Assembly (NCBI RefSeq): GCF_000003815.2
Contig: NC_049985.1
Location: forward strand, 23,723,811 to 23,785,810
Source: Branchiostoma floridae
Taxonomy: Eukaryota > Chordata > Leptocardii > Amphioxiformes > Branchiostomatidae
Direction: 5' to 3'
DNA length: 62,000 nt
Under the pieces are notes generated by a model. That model was not told the DNA's origin. It saw only the letters and a program-made list of their open reading frames with translations, and ran no database searches. This document shows, in pieces, positions 1 through 9,221 of the stretch. The first letter of the stretch is position 1; each line of letters begins with the position of its first letter. Position numbers and translations under genes: made by a program.

Positions 1-122
1 TGTAGATTTCTTGTTACTTTTCCTGGGATTAAAAAAGATGATTATTACAGTAGATACAGTTTTGATTGACACACTGCAATACATGACTTAAAAAAAAAAA
101 AACTCCACACCCCCGTATGCAG

Positions 123-275
123 AATGGGAGAGATCCTGGGTGGTGATGACAGTGATGATGAAGTGGACTATACCAAGATGGACCAGGGGAACAAAAAGGG
201 GCCCATCGGACGGTGGGACTTCGACACCCAGGAGGAGTATAGCGAGTACATGAGCAACAAGGAAGCACTGCCAAA
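123..275 (+). CDS. IK: IK/RED coding exon a (MDQGNKKGP..RWDFDTQEEYSEYM)
   Basis: The acceptor is TATGCAG ending at 122 and the donor is AA|GTAAGT at 276. The exon enters with one base of a split codon and leaves with two (phase 2). It starts with an acidic stretch (GGDDSDDEVDY) and carries the strongly conserved GRWDFDTQEEYSEYM block and KEALPK. The codons ending at 275 join the next exon to give KAAFQYG, as in the family. Confidence 0.92.
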
Positions 276-3200
276 GTAAGTGTCATTTTGAATGAAGAAT
301 TTATTACGTTTTTATTATTAGAAATCATTAGATGAAAACATTTATTTTCTAATATCTACAGATCCTTAGCAGATATCGATTGGCGCAAACAAGAGCTTGT
401 AGCCTTCATTATTATGCACAATGAAAAACATAGTTTCATTGCAGTGGTATGTACCAAGTGCTGTATTTTCTCAGTCATAGAAAATAATAATACTGTAAAT
501 GCATTTAAGTTCGCGGGGATTTAAGTTCGCGGTAGCGGGAAAATGGACTTTTCGCGGTGGTTTTAATTTCGCGGTAGCACCATGCACTGTAGTCTCTTAT
601 TGTTATGGAAAAATGTTCGCGTTGGTTTTAAATTCGCGGAGAAGCGACCGCCGCGAAAACCGCGAACATTAATCCACCGCGAACATTTCTGCATTTACAC
701 CATTAGGGGCAATAAAACCTGATGACAACCTGATGACATATGGCCAAAAAAAATCAGATTTAGAATTCTATTCTATATATTCTATTCTATCCATCAATAT
801 TCGTTACAGTTCCATTCTTTCTTAATTCATTAATGAGAAAACAATGGAACGTCAAAATACAAATTTAGCCAACCCTGAAACCTATCCCTATACTATTATC
901 GTAAAATACAATGTAAGAACTAAGTTGACACATGTTATATCATCTCCACAGAGCGGCGTTCCAGTACGGTATCAAGATGGCGGACGGGCGGAAGACCAGG
1001 AGAGCTGGCCCGAAAGACGAGATGAAGGAACTCGACCGCGAGTGGAAGAAAATCCAAAATGTAAGTTTAAGAAAGCTTCACATCTCTTCAGGTGGTCCAT
1101 AGCTTTTATTTCATATCCAGGGCCTCAATTACAAATTAAATTGCTTCTATGCACCCAATTTTTTTTTCATATTCTTGACATGGAAATGTTAGAAAGATAA
1201 TAGAATGTTTGTCAAAGTACTTGTTTAAGAATTTGAAGTTGGAATTTGGGTTCATCAAAATTTTCGACGCTCCAAAACTGTATGTGGCGCACTCAAAAAT
1301 TTTGCGGTGTACCAATTTTTTTAGGTTGGTTGAATAAGTGCACCTAAATCCCAGAAATAAATTTTGAGCCCTGTCATCTCTTTTTGTGTCTTTTCCCATG
1401 ATGGCCCTTTCATTGTCTAGGCGCTACATTCTACCTTTTTAGAAGCCCTGGGTACGTACTAGAGCTATCTCTTGGACCTACATGCATATGTAGTCCTCTG
1501 TTTGGGGACGGTAATTTTTTGTAGGGATGGTCAAAACTTTTACCCAACTCCTCCAAGAAATCTAAACTTCATGACGTGAAACCATTGAAAAGTGTCTTAT
1601 ATCTAAGCTTAGAATGACAGAATTAAGAAAGAAAATCAACAACATAATATTGGGCTCCCAAAGATTGAATGAGACAGAAAAAGATCATACATACAAGCAA
1701 TACAACACCATACAAAATGCAAAAAAACATAGCAAAGTTATTATCATCGTTAATTTTCGTTGACTGAATTGCTAGCTGCAACAACAGCTACAGAAAAAGA
1801 CAGCTGGAGAAAGGTACATACAAGCAATACAACACCATCCAAAATGCAAAAACATAGCAAAACTATTAATATCCATAATTTCTGTGACATATTTATTATT
1901 ATTATTGCTAGCTGCAACAACAGCTACAGAAAAAAGACAGCTGGAGACAGGTACATACAAGCAATACAACACCATACAAAATGCAAAAACATAGCAAAAT
2001 TATTAACATCCATAATTTCTGTGGCGTATTTATTGTTATTATTGCTAGCTGCAACAACAGCTACAGAAAAAAGACAGCTGGAGACAGGTACATACAAGCA
2101 ATACAACACCATACAAAATGCAAAAACATAGCAAAATTATTAACATCCATAATTTCTGTGGCGTATTTATTGTTATTATTGCTAGCTGCAACAACAGCTA
2201 CAGAAAAAAGACAGCCGGAGACAGGTACATACAAGCAATACAACACCATACAGAATGCAAAAACAGCATAATTGTTATCCGTAATTTTCTGTGGCTGAAC
2301 GCAACAACAGCTACGGTCTTAAACATGCATAGCAACACGGTAGGTCGAGCAAGGTTCCCATAGCCTAGGGCTTGGTAATTATGCCCCATGTCCCAACGTG
2401 CTCTGTTATCTTGATTTAAAAACTGCAGGGTCGAAGATCAGGAGCTTTGTTCTTTGAAGTTGGGCAACCTACGGCAAAGTAGAGTCCTAGGTAGCAACGT
2501 TCTTATCGTGAACATAAAAACAGTTACTGTATCGTCAGAAAGAAAGAATTCAAAACTGGTAACAGTCGGAGCATCAAAGACGTAGGGACTAAAGCTTGAC
2601 ACACGCTTGACAAGTGTGACGTGTGTTTGTGACACTGCATGGTAATGACTATTGTTCGAGAAAGGACACAGCGCTCCTGCTGGAAATGATTATCGGATGT
2701 AGCCTGGAGATAGTATAACCTCTGCATTGTCGTCTGTGGCCTTGTAGACAACTCTGTTCGCTGACTGAGACAGAAGTTGTTAACAAGATTTGCAGACACA
2801 TAAATTGCACGGTAAAACTTTTACTGAAAGCTTTTCAACTTGACACAGTCAGTGATGAAAACAAACAAAACTAGATTTTTTAATAGAAATGGGAAGAACA
2901 AGTTCTTTGGGTTGAAATTATTTGCCAGCCATGTGTGCCACAATGGTTTAACCAATGCCTCGTGACTGTATGGTTGAGTATTAGAAACCTATTATCGGCA
3001 TTATGCAACTGTACATATGTATGTACTGGGTTTATTTAATAGGATAACCTTTGGGGCATACTCTCTGTATCTCAATTACATGAAGGGTTTGGGGGAGACA
3101 TTTGACACCGAGAACTGATCATTCGTGACATAGAATGGTCAAGTGGACATTGTTAGCAAGTGAACAGGGGATCCAGAAGATACGGGTTTGATTCTCGTCA

Positions 3201-6200
3201 TTCCATGGTGTATTCCATATCATCCGCAGGAGGGCTGTGATCGAGGGTGATGTAGAATACACCGTGTTGTATTATGTCATACCCACCTGAGAAAACACAA
3301 GTTTCGATGGGAAATGCACCAGAAGTTGAGAAAATTTTGGTGTTCTGAAACAAAAACAGTTACAGCTGCAGCAATTCTATAGAACGTCCGAATCAGGTAT
3401 TCGAATCAGGTATTCGAACGTACTCGGCGCGGCCTGTGCAATACAGCTTTTTATTGCCCGGTCCTGAATACCCATATCAAACATTATCGCGGCCCAGGAC
3501 ATAAATAATGTAATGTTTGCAGGGATTTCATTTATGGTAGGGGGAAAATGGAACATACACGGTAGTTTTTAGTACAGAGATGAAACAAGGTGATAGGCAT
3601 GCAGAAGACAGCATTTTCACAGTAGTTTTAAGTTTGTGGTAAGAAGTTACTGAAAAAGTGCAAACGTTAAACCACTGCAAAAAATGTTGATATTTACAGT
3701 CACCGATCCAAAATTTATTTATGAGTACGTAGTTATGAAGTCTAGCAACCTGAATATATGCCATTTGAGATTCCTCCATGAACAAAGGTGTAAAGACAAA
3801 TTTTACAATGTCAAACCACTGCAAAAGATGCTGATATTTACAGTACCATTATCTGAGGTCACCAATCCAAGATTTATTTACGAGATTGTAGGTACGAAGT
3901 CTAGCGACCAGAATAGACGGCCATTTAAAGTCCCTCGAAATTTCACAACTCAGATATCAGAACACCAACGACGCAAGGTTGAAGCTTGACACACGCTCGA
4001 CATGTCAGACGTGTGTCTGCCGCACTGCGTGGCAAGGACTTTTGACCAAGAAGGACACAGCACTCCTACTGGAAGTAATAATATGAGCTCTACCCCGAAG
4101 ACAGTGTAACCTTTGTTTTGTTGTTTGTGACCTTGCAGACAACTCCGCACTCACTGTAACAGAGGTGGTCTATGACAAACAAGTCTATGCGGTAAAAATA
4201 TTTTGAATGAAACATGTAACGAAAGAGAGGAAAGAATTTTCATACTTGATGCGAGAAACGAACAAGGTATTTCTTTAAAAAATGGGAACAAGGTCTTTTG
4301 GGATTTGCCAACCAATTTAGCATGAAATTATAGTCTAGCTGGAATGTCGTGTGTTGTGCCGTATGCAGGTACTTAGAACCTATTATCGTTGTTATGTAAC
4401 TGTCGTCTTTAAGGTCATTCTCAGTCCATTTAACAGGATAATAAGTGCCACCCTCACTGTGTGTTAGATGTCCATCGTCACTGTATATCAAAGGTACAAA
4501 CTTTAAGTTAAATATAAGGTCTTCATTTCAGTAAAAACAAACAGGAGTTGTCGTTCGTAGTTAGGCTAGCGACCGTGGGAACCAGAGGTCATAGGTTAGA
4601 ATCCTGACACTGCGTCCTCAAAAGTGTGGGAAAGTCTCGCCCCCCACTCCACCCAGGTGTGAAGAGGTTGGGGTGAAAGGCGGTGAAAGAAGAACGACGG
4701 CTTGACACGTGTGACGTGTGTTTGCCGCACCGTACAATAACAGCCATTGTGCGAGAAGGCCACAGCGGCCATGCTGGAAATGATTATGGGAATAGCCTGG
4801 AGATAGTATGACCCTTTGTTTTGTTGTCTGTGACCTCGCAGACAACTCTGCACTAACTGAGACATAAGTAATTTCTAGAAAAACACGTCCGTGCAGTAAA
4901 ATCTGTATATAGCACCAGAGCTAGTCGTCGCCAGTTATTGGGGAGGTCTCCTCACGACCCCTTGATTTACTATAGTTAGGTATTATCGATTAAGTTCTTT
5001 GGGTTGATCTTATTTGCCAGGCAATTTGACACGATTTCCTTACTTTGAATGCTGTCGTGTGTTGCGGGTGTTATGTGATTATGGTCAGGATTGGCTTAGG
5101 TTAAGGGTTAGGGTTATAGTTGGGGTTGGGAGTGGGATAAGGGTTAGGGTTAGGGTAATTATGACTAGAGACTTTGAGACTTGAGACATACAAAATGCAT
5201 TATTCCCGGCGGTGAACGGCTGATTGGCTAAGCAGACTAGCGGACACAAGATCAAGAGGTTACTAGTACAGGTTCGATACCTTGCATTTCTGTCTTGTTG
5301 ACACCGTTTCCTTGAGATTGAGAAAGTCACTTTACCTGTCAGCTTTTCTTACTTCACCCAGGTGTAAAATGGGTGCCTTAAGGTATAAAGGACAGTTAAC
5401 AGAGAGGGATGGGCTCCGCCTTCTAATACAAGGCTATTAAGTGTAACCATGAATACCATAGTTACATGAAGTTGAAAAATCACTGGTTGACTAGTTCGTT
5501 GTACACAACCAGAGAGCTAATACTTTATTAATAACTGTTCATTGTCAGATCCCAGATATTCATGTTTTGTTTTGCAGATCATAGAAAAGAGGAAGACAAA
5601 ATCTGGAGGTGGGGCGTCATCATCAGCTTCCAGGGATGAGTAAGTAACTTGATATCATATAAGAAAGAACTAAGTTGAACCTTTTTGATAATATAGGTGT
5701 AGGCTTGGATTATAGCCAGCACCCGTCCTTAGACGGAATTTTTCAGCTGAGGACGGAAAAAGATTTGGTGTATTCCGTCCTCTGTGACAGATAAAAATCG
5801 ATTTGTAAGAATATAAAAAACCCTTGTGTAATTTTTCACTAAAACAGATGCTGTTGAACAGCTTAGTCTACTAGCAAAATGTACACCTAAAAAATGCACT
5901 GCCGCCTGGAAATAGCATTTCAGAGGGTCTAGATTTCATTTTTTTGGGACTCTGGCCTCCCCAGGAATGTTGCGCAACGTCTCACGCCTTCGGCGCACAA
6001 TGGAATCCCATTCCAAATTGAGGGGACTGAAAATGATTTCAGGCTGGCTACAACCCTGGTGTAGGCATTAAAGTTTCTATCTAAAGCTGATATCTCACTC
6101 AAGCTGTGGATTTGTGTCACTCATGACATTTTGATGAGAATGCCATGCAAAAAGTATAGTTAAAGAGACAACTAAACACACAAAGATGAAAAAGATTTGC

Positions 6201-7146
6201 TTTTTGTCTGATTCAACTGAAATTCGTTGAGACACAGTGCTCTGTCAAATCTCTGAGTCATAGTGGTTCCGGGGACAGTGAGATACCAGCTTTAGACAAT
6301 CATACATTGTACAAACATGCTACACTCTTAAGAAATGCTGAACTATAATGTACAACTTCTGCGATGACATAAAATGATTGAAAACAGACAACTTTCAAGC
6401 TAAAAAAGCAAATAAAAACTGCATCTATAGAACTTACCTCGTCATTTATTACAACTTGATTTTATTTCCAAAAATGGACAACATTTCCGAGTCTTCCACA
6501 GTGATAGTTTTCTTACATTATCTCGTTGGATTTATCAACATCAAAATTTATACAACTTTCTGTCATAAGCTATCACGTGCCCAGCTCACTTTGTGTGCCA
6601 ACAATATTACAAAGCTGGTTCTGTTAATGCAGAAATTTTCGCGGTGGTTTTATATTCGCGGTTTTCGCATTGCCAATTCGCCGCAAAATTAAAACCACCG
6701 CAAACATTTTTTCAATGCCGGAGAGAGACTACAAACTGCTACTGCAAACTTAAAACCACTGTGAACAGTCCTTTTTTTCACTCAGCGACCGCAAAATTAA
6801 ATCCCCACGAAATTAAATGCATCTACAGTTTCTCATTGGACCACGACTGTGGGAGACAAATTGTTTCAGTTACTTTTCCACTTTTTCACCAATTTTCCCT
6901 TGTGGTCACACTGGTAAAATATGTGGCCTCTGTAACAAAATGGCGTGTGATGCCCATTTAATGCACATGCTGTATATTGGCATGAATTTAGTCCTTCAAT
7001 GATTTGGCATTTCTAATATGCAAAACAGCATGTGGTTGAAATAGTTCTCAACAAATAATAGCTATAAACAGACCATAACTGTCAATAACAATCATCAATT
7101 TTTCTTCTATTCCAGTGGACCAGACTACAAAAGACCCCGATATTGA
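123..7146 (+). CDS. IK: IK/RED splicing factor gene, 3' part (four coding exons)
   Basis: This is the C-terminal part of protein RED (IK), a nuclear protein of the activated spliceosome that is also linked to the spindle checkpoint. Four exons join in frame: 123-275, 952-1060, 5578-5639 and 7116-7146. They give about 108 residues. Family signatures are MDQGNKKGPIGRWDFDTQEE, then EYSEYM..KEALPK, AAFQYGIKM.DGRKTRR, a basic helix ending KKI, IIEKRK and the terminal KRPRY before TGA. These closely match the RED C-terminus as I recall it from vertebrates. The linker after IIEKRK is Gly/Ser-rich (GGGASSSAS) and differs from the vertebrate one. The RED N-terminal region and the RE/RD dipeptide repeats must lie upstream of base 1. 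It converges with the receptor gene on the other strand. Identity is very likely. Confidence 0.93.
276..951 (+). other. IK intron with foldback MITE
   Basis: Intron between IK exons a and b. It contains one foldback MITE (491-699) and otherwise AT-rich sequence without recognisable genes. Confidence 0.7.
491..699. mobile_element. Foldback MITE, TTCGCGG family, copy 1
   Basis: It starts TACTGTAAATGCATTTAA and ends TGCATTTACA. The interior repeats ttcgcggtggttttaa and its complement ccgcgaa, so it is nearly palindromic. Similar copies lie at 15754, 34651, 6618 (inverted) and 3510 (decayed). Confidence 0.8.
952..1060 (+). CDS. IK: IK/RED coding exon b (AAFQYGIKM..KKIQN)
   Basis: The acceptor is CATCTCCACAG ending at 951 and the donor is AAT|GTAAGT at 1061. 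It completes a Lys codon and then reads AAFQYGIKMADGRKTRR followed by a charged helix ELDREWKKIQN. It ends in phase 0. Length is 109 nt. Confidence 0.92.
1690..2285. repeat. 137-bp minisatellite, ~4 copies
   Basis: The unit starts gctagctgcaacaacagcta at 1771, 1907, 2044 and 2181 (steps 136, 137, 137). The last full copies are almost identical, so they arose recently. Both strands stay open in some frames, but nothing suggests a real protein. Confidence 0.9.
2594..3090. repeat. Diverged repeated block, copy A
   Basis: Shares a ~200-bp core (gcttgacacacgcttgacaa .. gtgtttg .. actgcatgg .. gacaactctgttcgctgactg) and a trailing part (ttctttgggttgaaattatttgccag .. cctattatcg) with blocks at 3983 and 4698. 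Confidence 0.7.
3510..3701. mobile_element. Decayed foldback MITE (TTCGCGG family)
   Basis: Mutated copy with gggaaaatggaacatacacgg .. accactgcaaaaaatgttgatatttacagt. A further 3' end fragment (accactgcaaaagatgctgatatttacagtac) is at 3822-3845. Confidence 0.55.
3702..3938. repeat. Two-copy tandem repeat (~157 bp)
   Basis: 3702-3777 (caccgatccaaaatttattt..) recurs at 3859-3938 (caccaatccaagatttattt..), both following a tatttacagt MITE end. The MITE end and the flank were duplicated together. Confidence 0.6.
3983..4490. repeat. Diverged repeated block, copy B
   Basis: Second copy of the block seen at 2594. It includes the gcttgacacacgctcgacat core, gacaactccgcactcactg, the gcggtaaaaatattttgaatg segment, and acttagaacctattatcgtt in its tail. 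Confidence 0.7.
4560..4697. repeat. SINE-like fragment
   Basis: Contains ggttagaatcctgac (a degenerate B box), cactccacccaggtgtgaag and gggtgaaaggcggtg, which are shared with fragments at 5205, 22085 and 52220. Confidence 0.5.
4698..5075. repeat. Diverged repeated block, copy C, with an insertion
   Basis: Third copy of the block (cttgacacgtgtgacgtgtg .. gacaactctgcactaactga .. gtgcagtaaaatctg). It is interrupted at about 4908-4991 by a repeat found again at 11819, then resumes with agttctttgggttgatctta. Confidence 0.65.
4908..5157 (+). repeat. Bipartite repeat with telomere-like GGGTTA end, copy 1
   Basis: 4908-4991 (tagcaccagagctagtcgtc .. tattatcgatt) is nearly identical to 11819-11902. 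5075-5157 (tgattatggtcaggattggc .. gggttagggttaggg) is nearly identical to 11989-12073. The middles differ. Confidence 0.75.
5205..5460. repeat. SINE-like repeat
   Basis: B-box-like ggttcgatacc at 5271, then cttcacccaggtgtaaaatgg and gagggatgggctccgccttc. These modules recur in other SINE-like fragments of the window. Confidence 0.55.
5578..5639 (+). CDS. IK: IK/RED coding exon c (IIEKRK, Gly/Ser linker)
   Basis: The acceptor is TTTTGCAG ending at 5577 and the donor is GA|GTAAGT at 5640. It reads IIEKRKTKSGGGASSSASRD plus two bases of the next codon. IIEKRK is conserved in RED; the Gly/Ser linker is lineage-specific. Reading through the donor would give GAG TAA, an immediate stop, which supports splicing here. 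Confidence 0.9.
5640..7115 (+). other. Last IK intron
   Basis: Mostly unrecognised AT-rich sequence. 6618-6839 is an inverted copy of the TTCGCGG foldback MITE. No gene seen. Confidence 0.65.
6618..6839. mobile_element. Foldback MITE (TTCGCGG family), inverted copy
   Basis: Reads ttctgttaatgcagaaattt..cgcggtggtttt at left and gcgaccgcaaaattaaatcc..taaatgcatctacagt at right, the reverse of copy 1. It is moderately decayed. Confidence 0.65.
7116..7146 (+). CDS. IK: IK/RED last coding exon (GPDYKRPRY stop)
   Basis: The acceptor is CTATTCCAG ending at 7115. One base completes GAT, then come nine codons GPDYKRPRY and TGA at 7144-7146. The terminal KRP-R/K-Y motif is the family C-terminus. The exon continues as 3' UTR. 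Confidence 0.9.
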
Positions 7147-7690
7147 GGCCGAGACTACTTTACAGACCACATCGGTATCTTGCATCATGAAGACTACATT
7201 GGTCACCTGGCTGAAAAAAAGCAACACCTCAACCATTAAATCGAAATGAAAAATTTCTAACCATTGTCTGCAAAGAGTTGCATCAAGTATGCTGTTGTAA
7301 GACTATATGGTATATAGCTGGTCAATACTATTGATATTATAGCAAATCTGACACCTATACAGTATGTACACATGTACATTATTTCCTATTTCACATGTAT
7401 ATGTAATGATAATTCTTGTTGGCACTTGTTTTCTTCAATATCACTGACTTGGCTTTTATGGTGACTTTGAAACAAACAGTATTGACAGCTACTGGAAGAT
7501 AAAGTGCCAATTATGTTATGAACAACATACAAGATTTGTAAGAATCCAAATAACATGTTCCTTAGGTTTAACATATAGTACAATGACAATGTAAGTTAAA
7601 CATGTTACACCGTTTCTTTTCAGCCACTTTGTCAGATTTCTGTGCACTTACTTGTAAATCACAATAAAGGACTGACACAAGTCTTGTATA
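7147..7690 (+). other. IK 3' UTR with poly(A) signal
   Basis: AT-rich sequence follows the IK stop. AATAAA occurs at 7663-7668, with a GT-rich stretch (tcttgtataacactggtttg) after it. A further AATAAA is at 7763-7768. The UTR end is inferred from these signals only. Confidence 0.6.
7663..7668 (+). promoter_or_regulatory. Poly(A) signal AATAAA of IK
   Basis: Canonical hexamer about 520 bases after the IK stop codon. An alternative copy at 7763-7768 would give a longer transcript that approaches the end of the convergent receptor gene. Confidence 0.55.
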
Positions 7691-7699
7691 ACACTGGTT

Positions 7700-8589
7700 T
7701 GATCTGAGTTTCTGTAATATTTTCTTGTTTTGTTGTCTAATAATAAGTCGCAAGACATGTTAAATAAACATTCATTCAGTCATTCATTCAGTTACTCATT
7801 TATTCATTCACTTGTCTCTGACTAACATTTGTTCTTGTGTAATAAAAAATTCACTTTAGAAATGACCGAATGACAATGATCTGTCCATGACACTGATCTT
7901 GCATTCTTTAGCAATACATGCATTCCACGATTCCTCGTATACACATATTTGTCACAGCCAAACAAAATCGTTTGAATGGCCATATTAATCAAACTTGCAT
8001 TCGTTGCCCTTCTGGAGTTCATAATTTCTCACACTGCTTAAAAGATGTGGACGCATTGAGAGCATGTACCAAGCACTTGAGCCCCAAATAGATAATAGAC
8101 CTTTGGCCAATATTGCGGCGGCCATTTTGAATTTCCCAAGGTCATCCATCAGGTCATGCACCAAAACGAGGCTGCAGTTGGTGCTTCCTACTTTGATAAG
8201 CCTGTATTGCAGTTTAGACAGATACTGCAAGGAGGCAGCAGGGAAACGTTGATAAACCAAAGAGGTTTTTAACCTCCTTGGATAAACTATGCCTCGATGT
8301 TCGATACGATCAATGCAATGACATGCCCTCTTGTGATGTTAATTTTGCATCTAGAGTACTAGTAGTAACATGGATGTCTGGCATTTTGCCAACAAATCGT
8401 TGGCGCTTACAAAGCAGCTTGGATGGCCAACGCAAACTGGCCTCCCACAACGACAACGGTCTTTTACAGGGGCGATCAGCTAGCAGACCCATTCTACACT
8501 ACATTATGTAGATAAATTGATGGGAGCCAGGTGTGCTTGGTGTAACCACGAATGCAACATTGAGTTACATACTTTGGGATATGGGGTAT
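7700..8589. other. Convergent intergenic region / 3' UTRs
   Basis: Tail-to-tail region between IK and the nAChR gene. TTTATT at 7799-7804 (AATAAA on the - strand) could end the receptor mRNA. No other gene recognised. Confidence 0.5.
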
Positions 8590-9221
8590 CTAAATAACCT
8601 TAGTGAGTATCAGTATACTGATGATGGCACCCACAAAGATAAAGATACACATGAAGATACGATCTATCACCTTGGCAACCTTAGCCCAGTCTCCCTGTAT
8701 TTCCCACTCCTGTGCTCGGCCCTGTACGTAGTTAGCCACACACTCCACATTCTTAGCAATATTGGACAGTTCGGACTTGTGCTGCAGTACGTTGAAAGCA
8801 TTATTAGTTGGGTCAGTGGCCAGGTTTCTTGATCGGAGGACGTCGTCAGAGAGGAAAGAACTCTTGCAGGTGTCGAAGCCGGTAAAGCTGAGGCGGGGAA
8901 GATTGCGTGCCATGGCAGGAGCGACCACCCCGTTCGACATGTGCCCCTTCTGGTTTCGGAGCTCGCATTCTTCCATGACGGTTTGGACGGTGTCCTCGGC
9001 GGTGATGTCCACCGGGGTGTCGCTGGTGCCGCTCGGGCTCACGCTGCCCTTCCGCCCGCCGGCTTCCCCGACCAGGATCGGTGCGATGGTGTCCAGGAAG
9101 AAGCGGCGGATCCATCTCGGGACGGGGCGGCGGTCAGGGCCGCAGTGGTGCACGTTCATGACGAAGATGGTCATTGCAGTCGATAGGGACATCAACGTCA
9201 TGGTCACGATGTAGTATTTAC
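8590..9221 (-). CDS. nAChR exon 8: M3, cytoplasmic loop, M4
   Basis: The acceptor is CCATGCACAG. It opens with [20 protein letters not shown] (M3), VMNVHHCG and [13 protein letters not shown]. An intracellular loop rich in Ser/Thr/Glu follows, then the MA helix ([13 protein letters not shown]) and M4 after [10 protein letters not shown], ending ILTKVI and TGA. M3 to M4 on one exon fits the alpha9/10 type of gene. Confidence 0.95.

Larger units (their letters stand above)
1061..5577 (+). other. Large IK intron filled with repeats
   Basis: No gene seen. From left to right: unrecognised AT-rich sequence (1061-1680), a 137-bp minisatellite, three diverged copies of a ~0.5-1 kb block, a decayed foldback MITE, SINE-like fragments, and a telomere-like GGGTTA-bearing repeat. 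Confidence 0.7.

Noticed and set aside
29-328. Reading frame on the - strand
   Set aside because: It is the antisense of the conserved IK exon.
1772-2249. Several overlapping reading frames on both strands
   Set aside because: They come from the 137-bp minisatellite and repeat each other; no start context, splice pattern or known domain.
5094-5157. A true chromosome end
   Set aside because: The GGGTTA run is short, degenerate, duplicated at 11998 and embedded in gene introns.
8762-9214. 150-codon frame on the + strand
   Set aside because: Antisense shadow of receptor exon 8.
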